A stretch of 64,000 nt of DNA from Microstegium vimineum. Lineage: Eukaryota > Streptophyta > Magnoliopsida > Poales > Poaceae. Made by a program: the position numbers and the translations under genes. A model generated the notes under the pieces. It had not been told where the DNA came from. It made no database searches and worked only from the letters and a program-made list of their open reading frames with translations. How positions within the stretch are numbered: position 1 is the stretch's first letter; each line of letters begins with the position of its first letter. This document shows positions 34,001-45,849 of the stretch, one piece after another. Location: positions 9,548,001-9,612,000 of the forward strand of contig CM039119.1 of NCBI GenBank assembly GCA_022036555.1, written 5' to 3'.

Positions 34001-35204
34001 ACACCAACAAGGCAGCAATTACGGCACGCGCAAGCTGTAGACATTTGCTCGACAACGGCAAACTGCAAAAGCACTAGTGCTACTTACTATAGACACCTAG
34101 AAAAAAGAAAGATCAGACGGCTAATACTTCTGCTGAGGGGAAAGGCTGCGCCGCGATCCATCGGAAGCTAGTCCGCGAGAACAGCACGGAACACGTACAC
34201 CAAGCAGATAAACACAGCTAGATCCACGCGAATAGACATAGCGAAATGGTAACTTTTGCAAAAATGACCGCGCGGCCAAAACCGCAGCAAATACGAGAAA
34301 AATGTGAGTCTCATCCCGGCATCCCGGCCGGCACATGATTGTAGGGAGCGAATTAGAGAAATGGAAAGAAATTATGTACAAATAAAGATAAAAAACAATA
34401 TCAACAGATCCTGCGGCGATCGGACGCCGCAAAGTGCTAAAGTACGAGAAGATGGAGGGACGCTGCACAGTGCACAAAAGTACAAGAAGAAGATAGAAGT
34501 TGAATGGGGTGGAGCTCACTCACGTCGTAATGGCAGATGTCGTCGGCGGCCACCTGCACAGCGAAGTGGTTCGCGCGAACGAGGACCTTCCTCCCCAGCG
34601 TGCCGTACCCGGGGCGCGAAGGCGGAGCGATCGCCTTGCTCGAGAGGGGCGGAGGCTGGCGCGCAGAATCTTGCGCCTCGGATCTACCTGGAGCTGCAGG
34701 CGCGGCTGCGGGGTCGTCGGCCACGGCCAACCTCCCCATGCCTGCCGCCAAGGCAGCTCCACCGCCAGCCGCCCCCACGGCGGGGGCTTGAGGCGCTTGC
34801 GCCGCCGATGAACTTGGCGACGGCGCAGAAGACGAGGCGGCGGCCGCTGCTGGGAATGCCGGGGCAGCAGCGACCGCCGCAAGAGGGCGAGGCGCGGCGG
34901 GGCGGGCTGGTAGTGGTACCGAGGCCACTCCGCCGCGGCCGCGGCCCCGGCCTCCGCCCTCTCCGCTCCCGAGCGGCGGAGGCGGAGGCGGCGGCTGCTG
35001 GTAGCCGACGACACCACGGCCTTCACCGTCGCCGCGACCACCGATCCCGCGCCCTTGTCCCAGGCCACCGTCGCCGCGACCGCCGATCCCGCGATCTCGG
35101 CCCAGGCCGCCTCGGCCACCGTCCCCGCGCCCCCTGGCCTCACCGCCCCACACACCGCCAGGGCCGCCTTGCCCTCTGCCGCCACCGCGCCCACGCGAAG
35201 CCAT
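28034..35204 (-). CDS. Argonaute protein, AGO5/MEL1 clade, 21 coding exons
   Basis: Small-RNA-guided slicer or binder of the plant AGO1/5/10 group. Exons on the minus strand (approximate): 35204-34524, 33332-33142, 33048-32909, 32804-32671, 32153-32044, 31963-31857, 31770-31635, 31557-31441, 31286-31179, 31088-31017, 30838-30719, 30627-30489, 30116-30001, 29920-29780, 29632-29487, 29399-29336, 29261-29062, 28818-28745, 28620-28526, 28419-28388, 28215-28034; all introns GT-AG, about 1,034 residues. Order: RG-rich tail (MASRGRGGGRGQGG), Ala/Pro linker, ArgoN, PAZ, MID (LLIVILPDVSGQYG), PIWI. Catalytic Asp in FGADVTHP (~755), Glu in HREEIIQ (~795), Asp at the exon 16/17 join before GVSEGQF (~842) and His in PPAYYAHLAAFRA (~982) are all present. 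AEVHGRRDLTD and LPEIKENVKEVMFFC fit AGO5/MEL1 proteins, known in grasses as germline 21-nt phasiRNA binders; AGO18 is less likely. Confidence 0.93.
28689..28740. repeat. Three 23-bp repeats in an Argonaute intron
   Basis: TGACACACAAGGTGTCA begins at 28689 and 28712, with a partial third TGACAT at 28735, period 23 bp. Each unit is itself a small inverted repeat (TGACAC against GTGTCA). They lie in the intron between exons 18 and 19. Confidence 0.75.
32255..32371. mobile_element. Tourist-like MITE in an Argonaute intron
   Basis: GGCCTCATTTG at the left end and CAAATGAGTCC at the right end are inverted repeats with one mismatch, flanked by TAA on both sides (32252-32254 and 32372-32374). Length is 117 bp. 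The TAA target duplication and the GGCC... end fit the PIF/Harbinger group. It lies in the roughly 515-bp intron between exons 4 and 5 and does not touch the splice sites. Confidence 0.8.
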
Positions 35205-35314
35205 GGGAGGAGGAGTTGGGGTTTTGCGAGGGGGAAATAGTTTTGACCCTTGGGTGGAAGGCGAAATGGACTCAGCGAAGAAACTGACTAGCTAGACGAC
35301 CGGGTGCACCCACG

Positions 35315-35321
35315 TTTTATA
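35315..35321 (-). promoter_or_regulatory. Argonaute core promoter TATA box
   Basis: On the minus strand GGCTATAAAACGTGGG lies about 115 bp before the ATG at 35204. The interval between them is a plausible short 5' UTR with no upstream ATG on the coding strand that I can see. No second TATA-like site is closer. Confidence 0.7.
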
Positions 35322-35329
35322 GCCAAGGT

Positions 35330-38300
35330 GGGCAGGCAGACCACCGGATTGAACGTTTTGGTGGGCGAACCTCCGGGTTATGCCGAAGCTCACTGAAATG
35401 TGGGGCCAGACTGCAGAGGGTCCCACTTGTCAATGGAGATTGAGTATACTTGTATGTACAACTAGCCTAGGCGCATAGTACGGGTCCAAATTCCACGACT
35501 TTTTTTCATGCAAAAAAAACATGATATCACCATTTAAGTTTCCATGAATAAATCCACATAGTTTTGTGCCCCTTGGATTCAAATCTAACCATTGTTATTT
35601 CATCTAAACCCTAATCTCTCGCACCCTCACCCCCGCGCCCTACCTACCGCCGCCGCCACTACCCATTCGCCTCGGTTATATCGCCCTAAACATGTTTTCT
35701 CAATTATACCCCTATGAAATATCTTCCTCGATCGTATCACCCTAAGATATTTTTGTCGATTATAATTCTGCAACCATATTATCCCCTTCAATTAAAGTAG
35801 CTTTAGAGATCTTGTACCACAAAACATGTCCAACAGTTTTTTTCCCATTTTCCTTTTTCCCTTACCTCTACCTTGGTATTCTCATCATCAAAATCATGAA
35901 CCATCTTCGATCGCCATTGCAACACTGAAACACATAGGTATTTCTGGCACGTTCCCTCTCCCGCAAACTCCCATTTCCCTAGTGACGTTCTTGGACAATC
36001 TTCTCAATTCCCATAGTAGCCGCCACCACCTCCAAGCCCACACGTGTGCCGCTCGACGACCTCACCCTATTGGCGCATCGCCAACAGCGAATTGGCCTCT
36101 GCGGTGGTGTCGATCTTTTATTGCAAGGGCGGACCAACTCCTCCTAATCGAGTGAATCAGGTCGAGGGATGGTCGTCATGACCATGTTGTTGTTGCCTGA
36201 CTCCTACTACAACAAGGGTAGGGGCTCTTACATGTGGTGGATGTAGCTTCGCAATGTGGAAAGTCAGGCAATCACACAACAACAACAACAACAACAACAA
36301 CAAGAGGAGAGACATTAGTCGTTGTGGTGGTACGAGGCCACAATTGTGCAAGTTAGGGTCCAGAAGGTTCATTAAGGCTTCAAATGCATGATCAAGATGT
36401 AGAGCCTACACCGAGAAGGATAGGATTGTATGGTCAATGGTCAATATTTTCATTGATGTAGCTGTGAACTATGCTTAAAATGAACAATTTGATGCTCTCA
36501 TGGTGGACATGGTTAAAATGATCAGTGGTGTTCTAATCTTGCTCCTCTCTTCAACAAGTTGATTGTCAGATTGTCATCCTCTGATCAACCCAAGCAGAAT
36601 AACGACAATGGTTCCCTATATGCATATTATAAAGACCAATGTCAACATATATATCACTTACACAAATTTGTAATCATCACATGGATACACGACAAAAAAA
36701 ATGTGATATATATGGAAGTTTATTTTCCTCAACTTCAAAGACACATTGTGACTGACTTTGTCCATTATATTTGACATATGTAACAATTCATATCTATATT
36801 GTACTCATATAGTTTGTTTGGTTTAAGGAATCATTTCATTGTAGACGAGGATGTGCATCGTGAATCCATTCCTTAAATATAGTAAAACAACTCTATTTCT
36901 TGTACTAGTACTAGTTATTAAATTTAATAGATTGTGAGAAATAAAGTGATGATAGATTAACTTATTTTATTCAATTTTCTAAGAGAACTTATTTTATATA
37001 CAGTCTAAATAAAAAAAAGTAAAAAGTCAGAAGACAATAGACTAACTTATTCCTTAACCGAAATACCCTAACTCTAAGTCTGAAGAGCAAGCCCGTCTTA
37101 GGGGGTGGGTAGCCAGTGCGACGAGCGGGGGGCCATGGCGCTGGAGGGCCCATGAGTATAGGCATGTGTAGTATGCTATTTGTCTGTTTGGCCACAACTG
37201 ACGATAGTTCAGTATTCACGCAACCATGTGCAGGGGACGAGTCTAGCTCTTTGACCCTTTTGATCGCTGATGTGGCCGTTCCGACCGAATTTGTCACCGG
37301 CAGGCGGTAGCCGATGCGGTCCCTTCCCTCCGTCTCTATCTTCCTGTACAATGTTTTGGGATTGGTGGTTAACATAAGGGTTGCAATTTGGCTACGATGT
37401 TCGAGGGAAGTCATTGGGAAAAAACGATGAATGAATCTGGATAGAATATTATGTATTTTTTATTTATGGTTTTTTATGCGTAATTTAAGGATGTACTATG
37501 CCAAGTTTTTTAATATATTCCCTTTCCCTTCGAAAAATAAATAAACATTAATAATATTTTATTTGCAAACTTATGGAGAAATTCTAGATTAATTAAACGT
37601 ATAATTGCGTTCTTTTTGGATGGGCGTGACATTTCTATATTATTGACGATCGGAGTTGGGTGACAAATAATGTAAAAGTGGGGAATCTAAACACAGGCAC
37701 AGTGAGGGAGGGAAAGAGCGCGTCACCTCAATCCTCCTGCTGCACCTCCCAATTGGCCAGAGGAGTAGGAGAACGCACAGCAGGACAGTGCTGCTGCAAC
37801 CAGCTTTGCCACGGTGTGATGTCTGGATGAGATCATTTGGACAATTTGCCGGATTGGGAGCGAATCTCCCAGCTGGCAGCTGCTGCGGCAATGTGCACTA
37901 CGGAGTGCGACGTTACTGTGTGCTGCTGACCGGACCGCAAAATGGATGTGACGACTGACAACGACTGCTCGATGATGCCGTGCTCTCTGTGTGCCGCTGA
38001 CGCAGCAAGGAAGCGCTCCAAGGCAGGACGTACTGTACAGGAGCGCAGAGAATAGCAAAAGATCGACCAGTGCACTAGCCGGCCACTGGTAGGAGTGTAC
38101 TAGGACGGCCGTGATTACTGATTAGGCAGCGTGCTTTGATCGGAGTTCAACTTTCCTTTTTCTTTTCTTTTTTTTGCCTGGCGCAACGCAAGGAACACCA
38201 CAACATCAATCATTCAATTGTGGTGTGTGAGTGTGACCAGACAACCTGCATTTGCACCAGTTCCATCGTCGATCTTCGATCGGCCGAGTAATATATCCAA

Positions 38301-38383
38301 TAATTAATGCAAGGTCATCTCTCTGGGAAACAGGTAGTACAGTCAGGAGTTACATATGGACTCGATCATGCATATCAATCAAT
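35330..38383. other. Intergenic region upstream of the Argonaute gene
   Basis: No gene supported. An open stretch at 35826-36155 on the plus strand lacks any recognised domain. Around 36820-37065 the ends GTTTGGTTTAAGGAAT and ATTCCTTAACCGAAATAC are roughly inverted, so a decayed MITE is possible. The remainder is AT-rich with one (CAA)n microsatellite, listed separately. Confidence 0.5.
36277..36303. repeat. (CAA)n microsatellite
   Basis: About nine uninterrupted CAA/AAC trinucleotides within a non-coding region. Confidence 0.9.
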
Positions 38384-41300
38384 CTTACTATTACTAATAG
38401 AAGACGAGCCTCCACGTTAATCGAAGCGTTAAAAAAAAGATAAATGTTAGAAATTTTCACGTTAATTAGAAACATCTATTTATTAATTAAGAGACCTCTG
38501 ATTATTTTAACCGTTAAATCTATTTCAGGATTTTAAAAGTTATCCACATCCATAATTATATATAGTAGAAAAAACAATCTTAGACGTCTCTTCAACAAAC
38601 AAGGAAAACAAAATCTAAAAAAACAACTTCAATTACGCAAAAAAAAACATTGTCAAGGAAAAAAACGACTTTTGATCCACGTCATTAAGAAAAAGACGTA
38701 CGGAGAAAAATTTTGTTGCTCTCACGCGTACACAACTCAACTTTAACTATTGAAGAAACGAACGTAGAGGAAAAACTAATATTTATTTTTTAGATATTAA
38801 TAAAATATGAGGTCCATAATGCTCATCACATCTACGTTAGATAATATAATAATAAAATAAATAATAAAATAGAAAATAATAATCTATTAATTCATAAAAC
38901 ATGAGATAAAATTAATCAACTGCAAATAAGATGTACACGTGTTCTCTACAAATAATAATTTACACAACTTTAACTAAGCAAAAACAATTCAAGAAAAAAC
39001 TTACAAAAAAGTATCCTATGCTCCGTTCACGATGGATTAAAAAACTAATATTTGAACGGTATTAATAAAATATCAGGTCAATAATACCCATCAGTCCGTC
39101 ACATTCACATCAACGTTATATAACCTATTAATAAAAAAAATTAAATAGAAGGCTAATCTAATAATTCATAAAACATGAGATGAAATTTATCGACCTCAAC
39201 GATAAGATATACATGTGTTCCCAACTTGCTATTACTTAGAGTCCCTTAATTCTCACTAGACGCACTAAGAAAAAAGATAAATGTTAGAAATTTTTACATT
39301 AATCAGAAACATCTAGTCATCAAATCTATAGACTCTGGCAATCGATAACCATTAGATCTACTTTATTTTCTAGAAAATTACTCACCTTTGTCATTATTAT
39401 AGTTTTTTAAAAAATAAAATAATAAATATATTATATTTTAAAATCTATGTAAAGAAGAAAGAAGGAAAAGATAAATACCAGAGCCGGAGGGATCATCGCA
39501 AGTCCGGCCTCCTTGCACTCATCTGAAGGTGCATTCTACTAAGCAGCGCCATCTAGCAAGATAAAGGACACAAGAGAGATGCATGCACATGGCAGGCTAC
39601 AACGTTCATGTTGCACCATCGTCTAGCTAGCAGGACGCAAGCAGGCATCTTGGACTCCATGTGTAGCCAGGGGCGGATCCACGGGGTGGGCGCCCGGGCT
39701 ATAGCCCCCCTCAAGAGCCTGAATTTTGCCTTAAATTACAGTTAATTAACCTTAAATTTTCATTACTCTCTAGCATTAGATGTAATTCTTCACTATTTAG
39801 CCCCCCTTTTGTCCTTATTCTGGATCCGCTCCTGTGTGTAGCCACCGGCCAGTCCCACCTAGCGGAGACGGATGCCATGACGTTGGTTCGAGGGGGCCGG
39901 CCGAGGCTGCCATCAGCCCATCAACGTATTGGCTACCAACCCAAGTGACATCGACAATTTCAATCTAGCACTTGAGCGTACGTATAGATAGAGTTGGTCA
40001 TGCACCCAAAACTGACATCCAGCCAGCCGCATCCACGGAATGGAAGGATGGGTGTGTGCCCCTGCATCCTGGGATGACGAGTAGATCTAGATCAAGAAAG
40101 AGAATGAAGGAACAAGCAGGCCAGTGGTATCATAACATCTAACATCCACATAATTAGCCACATGTGTAGGCTAAAGGTATGACCATCTTGCTAGATCCCA
40201 TAATTATAATTTAATTTGTCTGGTATGACATAAATGATATGATTCTTATTGACCATTACATATAATTTTTATTTTAATTTGATGTTCGTAGATTACTTTG
40301 CACAAATAAGGTTTGGTATAATCTATAATAACGTGATTGAATTTAATTCAAAGTACATGCAAATGATGCTAAAAAATTAGGGTACCATGATCCATGGAGT
40401 TATCAATATAGAAAGCTTATATGGAAAACTTCAAGCCTCCACAGTTATAAAAGATAATTAAAAAATCCAATAATATTTATACATTTTTATCATTATGAAA
40501 GATAATGCTTTGACGCCTAAGTTTGCATTCAGTTACCTATACATGGCATTATGAAAGCTAATGTACATTAAAATATACATATATAATTTGTACCTAAAAT
40601 ATGCACCTCAACCATTATAAAAAATTTAACAAAAAAACTCTCAAATCTACATGCAAATGCTAATATAAGCTATTACAAACAATAATTTAGCATCTATAAG
40701 TTAAAACTTACATCAGTATAAATATTTATTTTTTAGCTTATCAAGCATGGAAATATGTCTTTAGCAAAGAAACTTACATTTCACTTTAAGTTATATTAAC
40801 ACTTATGAAAATAACTTTTGTAAGTCAATACTTTGAAAAATTTAAACATTTTGAATGAAACATTATACCATACATGAATATTAGTTACCTAATTTTAAGA
40901 ACTATTTGTTTATTAAAGGGATACTAATACAATAAAATAAATTCAACCTCTTTAGTGCCATGGTGTGTGCTAAAACAACTATTTATGACATTGTCAAAAC
41001 TAAGAGGGTAGCCTAGAAACTAGAATATTCTTTTAATAAAATAAAACAATTTTTTGGAATAAATAATAGAATAAGCATTAGAATTTCAAATTAATACATG
41101 GAAAGTATATTACAGAAAATGCATAAAAAGCTAAAGGTTAAAGTATAGATTTTCATGATATCACATAAAGGGATGAAATAAGAGTTTATGCACTTTAAGT
41201 TCATTTATGTTTCAACTAAATGCATATGCCGCTAAAAAGATTAATCCTAGAAATTATTACTCACTAAATCGGTAGAAATAAAAAAGATAGATTTTAAAAT

Positions 41301-41683
41301 TATTACAAAATCTAAAACATATTGCCATCCAATTGGTAGGCTATAATCATCATCGTAGATAATAACTTTTGTATATAAAGAATTAACAGTCTTGAAATTT
41401 GCGTAAAAGAATCAAAATTTTGGTTCATGTGGTTAAAATATAGAATGCAACTAAAACTATCAGAGGTTAAACAAATATTTCAATTAAATGTATATTGGAG
41501 ATACACAGAAGTACTATATAAAGAAAAAACATGTGCAATCAATGAAAAATATAAATAAATATTTTATTGATTATCATAATTGAATATAGCTATAGAGTAC
41601 CTTATAGCTATATAGTACCTATTCTTATTAGTTAGTGTTTCATAAAATTCTAACCCGTGCGGGAGCACGGGTTGGTGAACTAG
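38384..41683 (+). mobile_element. Non-autonomous Helitron, 3.3 kb
   Basis: The 5' end is TCTTACTATTACTAATAG preceded by A. The 3' end is CTAG (41680-41683) followed by T, so the insertion lies between A and T as Helitrons require. Six bases before CTAG is a perfect 9-bp hairpin, AACCCGTGC (41652-41660), loop GGGA, GCACGGGTT (41665-41673). There is no helicase or Rep coding region. The 5' third contains related blocks in direct orientation in the order A-B-B-A (A at about 38424-38560 and 39270-39405; B at about 38780-38950 and 39040-39225). The rest is AT-rich, with one nested MITE. I recognise no captured gene fragment. Confidence 0.88.
39668..39834. mobile_element. hAT-type MITE nested in the Helitron
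   Basis: CAGGGGCGGATCCA (39668-39681) and TGGATCCGCTCCTG (39821-39834) are inverted repeats of 14 bp with one mismatch. They are flanked by the perfect 8-bp direct repeat TGTGTAGC (39660-39667 and 39835-39842). The 8-bp duplication and CAG...CTG ends are hAT features. Length is 167 bp, non-coding. It entered after the Helitron sequence formed. Confidence 0.92.
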
Positions 41684-41988
41684 TTGTTACCAATTAGGAG
41701 TGGGACGTTACTCTAAATTTAGACGTGCTCATGATCACTCCCACTGTTTTATCATCCTTATTGATGTGTCAACATTGTTCTATGCAGCCTTGATCGGTCT
41801 TCTAGCAGATCAGTATTAGTTTGTTCTGATATGGTGTTATTCGTTTGAACTTTTCAATCTAACTTACCATCCATGATCCATTATTTTTTTTCACATAACA
41901 AAACCACACCAACTAACTTATTATTAGCCAAAAAAACCACCAGCAGTCCAAACCGTACAGTCTTGATCGAAGTGAGAGGTCGCCTGCC
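41684..41988. other. Spacer between Helitron and hAT element
   Basis: About 300 bp of AT-rich DNA with no feature I can name, ending in the left copy of the hAT target duplication (CGCCTGCC, 41981-41988). Confidence 0.7.
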
Positions 41989-41994
41989 CAGCGT

Positions 41995-42535
41995 TTTTCT
42001 TACCGGTCGGTAACCGCGGTTACCGACCGGTAACCGACCAACCGCCGCCGAGCGGTTCGGTTTGGTGACCGGTTTGAATTCAAATTCCAAATTTGAATTT
42101 TAAAAAAAATTCTGAAAAAATTCCTAAAAATAGTTCACGATTTATAGAGTCCAATGATGTAAAAAATTTTCAAATTGGAGTTCGTTTGCTATTTTTTTTG
42201 GACGTGTTTAAGTTTGAAAAAAAAAAGAAAAAAGAAAAAAACCATGAGGCCCGTTAAGGGCCCACGCGGCCCAATCGCTCCTCGCGCCGCATATAAGGCA
42301 GCTGTCGGCCGAGGGGGGGGGGGGGCGGTGTCCGCGCCCCAAACCCTATCCGCGCCCGCCCCCTTCCATTCCGCCCCCGCGCCGACCGCACCCCTCGGTA
42401 ACCGACCGGACGGCGGCGGTTACCGAGAGATTTGGTCGGTAACCGACCAGCCCGCCACGCGCCCTCCCCCCCGGCGGTTACCGACCGGACGCGGCGGTTA
42501 CCGACCCCCGGAGCGGTTACCGACCGGGTTGTTGG
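41995..42535. repeat. Left subterminal array of CGGTAACCG words
   Basis: Repeats of CGGTTACCG and its variants occur in both orientations at 41999-42075 and again at 42395-42530 (for example GGTTACCGACCGGACG and GCGGTTACCGACC). A matching cluster lies at the right end, 46135-46310. In hAT elements such subterminal clusters are binding sites for the transposase (family knowledge). A TATAAGG at 42289 could serve the transposase transcript. Confidence 0.75.
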
Positions 42536-43124
42536 GTAAGGTTTTTTTTTTTTTTTTCATTTCTTTGCATTTGTAGTTGCTATAGTTGTAGGATTTAGTT
42601 ATGATAAGCTATAGGATGTAGGATTGATGGAGTATATGATGTAGAAAATATTTATTGTAGGATTTAGGTAGGATTTGACTTAGGATGTATATAGGAGTTA
42701 GGTTTATTTGGTTTAGGATTTAGGATTTGCGGTTGGATTTGCTTTAGGATGTATGTAGGATTTAGGATTTTATTGATATAGGATTTAGGATTTAGTACGG
42801 GTCAATATTTAGTACAGGTCAATATTGACACATGATGTAGCTAGCATGAAATATGTTAAGGTAAACAAAAGATGCATCCTTGAAAACTATTTTTTATAAT
42901 AAATATAGTACTCGCTCCGTCCTAAATTTGATATTATTCTTAAATAGTGCTGAATCAAATAGTCTTAAATTTAGCTGAGTTTATATACTAAGATTTTAGT
43001 ATTTAGTATAGTAAATAAGTACCATTAGATTTTTTATAAAATATATTTGTTGTATTGCTATATATTTGCGGTATGATTTGATGCATGTGTTGGATTTTTT
43101 TGTGTTGTCCATTTGTGCAGAAAG

Positions 43125-45849
43125 ATGCCAAGAGACCGCAGAGACGTGGTATGAGAGCATGGTGAGAATCTTGCTCCCGGTTGGAAATGCAACTACTGTC
43201 TCAAACAAAAAGCCGGGGGTGGTGCTTCCCGATTGAAGCAGCATTTGGCTGCGCGCGAGACGGAGGTGATCCACTGCACCAAGGTACCCAGAGACGTCCG
43301 GGAGTACTTTCAGCATGAGATCGACAGAACTAGGCAGGCAACTAGTGACTGCTCTCGGCAGAGGCTTGCACGAGAGGCTGCTGCAGCGGAGGGCAACCAC
43401 CCCCTTGACGATGACGAGTACGAGGCTCGGTTGCAGGCAGCCATGAATCAGTCCAGAGCAGAATATGAGTACCAGGAGGGGGTGCAGCGGAGAGGAGGTG
43501 CTTACGAGCGTGTAGGTGGCAGTGGTAGTGGTACTGCTTCGCAGGGGGGCAATCCTTTGCAGAGGATGTTTCGGAGGTCTAGTTCACAGAGGCAGACCCC
43601 TGCGGTGGTGGAGGACTACAACTTGGCAGCCGGTACGAGGGGTGGACTCCAGCAGACACGGATTGATACAGGGTCATGGACGCAGAGGGGAAGGAACGCG
43701 AAGGACGCAATTGGGAAAGCTTGGGGAAAGTTTTTCCATACTGCAGAAATCCCCGGGAGACAGGCGGACAATCCGTACTTTGTTAGTGCGGTCAGGAAGA
43801 CGCAGAAGTGGGGTAAGTACATATACTTGGAGACTTCAATTCATTACGTATATTTCTCTTTTCTCATGATTCGCTTACGATTGCAGGTGAAGGCATCGCG
43901 TCACCCAGTGGAAAGGATATAGACGGGAAGTACCTCGATCATAACGAGAAGGACCTGCAGATCCGGTACGCAAAGTTTAAGGAGGAGTGGCCCTTGTTTG
44001 GGGTCACGTTGATGTGTGATTCGTGGACGGGCCCGACAAGAATGACTGTCATCAATTTTTTGATCTATTGCAATGGCGTCATGTGGTTCCACAAGTCAGT
44101 TGATGCGACGGGCAGGAGCCAAGATTCATCTTATTTGCTGGGGGTACGTCCAAAATATTATGCCAGTTCACATGCACTATGTTTTCTCGGTTCCACTAAA
44201 TGTTGTGCCTACTTGTGCAGCTGATTCGCAAGGTGGTTGAGGAGATAGGTGTTGAGCATGTCGTGCATATCGTCACGGACAACGACACCAACTACAAGAG
44301 AGCATGCCAGAGATTGAACGATGAGTACAAGCATATTGTTTGGACACCTTGCCTTGCACACACCATCAACCTGATGCTGAAGGACATTGGTAAAAGACGA
44401 GAGCATGCAGGTATGATCTCAACATGCAAGCGCATTTCAGCTTGGCTGCACAACCATGGCCAGTTGAATGCAATGATGAGGGAAGCCATTGGTGGTGAGT
44501 TGGTCAAATGGAATGCCACTAGGTTTGGGACCAACTACATGTTCATGGAGAGCTTCCATCGGAAGCGTGATCATTTTATGCAGTGGATGAGATCTTCCGA
44601 GTTCTTGCATAGCAGGTGGGGAAAATCCGAGGAAGGTCATTTTGCTCACGCAAGGCTGTCTAGCATACAGTGGTGGGACACACTCAAATACATCATCGAT
44701 TCAGTGGCACCAATTTACAGGTTCCTTCGGTTCGCTGATCAGGATAGACGACCTAACCTGTGTGAGGTTGTCTACAACTTCCAAGAGTGCAAAAATGAGA
44801 TGGAGGCCTTCTTTGGAACAAGTGGATGCATCCGGACCACCTAGGCGTGAGGAAGAAGACTTCATTGACCAGTTCACACAGATATCCTTTTACGAAAGGG
44901 ATAATCCGGTTCGAGACTGGATGGAGTATGGCAGATCCAACCAGGCTCCAGTTCTCGATGAAGAGGATGAAGAAACGGACATCCCTCTTCCGTCCCATAT
45001 CGTGAGGTACGTTGATGTACTTTGTTAGCCACTAACGAACCATACTTTTAATAATATGATTCATTCTTTGTGATGACAGAGACCAAGTGGACCCCGACGA
45101 TCTTGGGCCCATCAGTGATTGGGCCCGTAGACATGTGGGTGACACGCATCTTGGGAAAAGAAAATACCAGACGGGACCTAGCCAGAAAAAAAAGGGGAAG
45201 CGAGTGCAACAACCTGTCACCAGCGATGATTCAACAGATGATGGCGAGGAGGGTGAGCAAAGTCCACGGTACCAGGAGTCCGATCACAGCAGCTCAGCAA
45301 TTGACAGTGAAGATGGTCATAGTGGTGACGATGACCCTGGAGCTGTTGTTGTTGTTGGTGGTGGGGCTGGGGTTCTGCAGATGGTGCTGGTGGTAGTGGT
45401 GATGGTGATGCTGGTGGAATTCGTTTCACAGGTATGGATTGTTACAGACATTTTTTTTAACGTCTATGCCTATTCACTAGTACTAATTATGGTCGGCTGC
45501 AGGCGAGACGGACTTCACACATGCTACTCAGGACCGCGACCATGGGCAGCCAGAATCGCAGAGGAGAGCGTACGACCTGACGGACTGCTACGACACGCCA
45601 CAGTACTCCTCTTCCTCGTACAGTGATACATCGTACGGTGGTGGTTATACCTACCCCGTTCCTGACATCAGCACGCAGCCGGCCACTAGATGGGTCTACG
45701 AATGGCAAGACCCGGATTTCTACAATATGTTAGTGCAGGAATGGGAGACCACAGCTCATTGGACGGGCCAATCATGGATAGAGTACAAGGCCGGGCTACA
45801 GTCGCGCGGTATCGCTCTAATGTCCACCGCGGAGTATGAGGAGGGGTGA
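43125..45849 (+). pseudogene. hAT transposase, nonsense codon and C-terminal deletion
   Basis: Cuts and joins hAT ends. Exon pieces: 43125-43812, 43887-44143, 44221 to about 45006, 45078-45430 and 45502-45849, with GT-AG introns. The start MPRDRRDVV at 43125 runs into TGA at 43152 before EHGENLAPGWKCNYC. A BED-type zinc finger follows (CNYC, then LKQHLAARETEVIHC). The central DUF659-like domain is at 43980-44810 (FGVTLMCDSWTG, HIVTDNDTNYKRAC, IVWTPCLAHTINLMLKD). After CKNEMEAFFGTSG at about 44825 the frame shifts directly into an acidic tail (REEEDFIDQFTQISFYERDNP) and a Tyr/Ser-rich C-terminus (YEWQDPDFYNMLVQEWE). The usual hAT dimerisation domain between these parts is missing. Confidence 0.85.

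Noticed and set aside
28034..35204. AGO1 or AGO10 assignment
   Set aside because: The C-terminus (LPEIKENVKEVMFFC), the AEVHGRRDLTD loop and the PIWI wording fit the AGO5/MEL1 group better; recalled family features only, so phylogeny is still decisive.
34304..35287. Long plus-strand frame (327 codons) opposite the first Argonaute exon
   Set aside because: It is a GC-rich shadow of exon 1; the minus strand encodes the conserved RG-rich tail and ArgoN start.
35826..36155. 109-codon frame as a host gene upstream of Argonaute
   Set aside because: Low-complexity composition, no domain, no splice or promoter context.
42312..42325. Run of G as a possible quadruplex regulator
   Set aside because: A single homopolymer next to repetitive GC-rich sequence; no four-tract pattern clear enough to support a claim.
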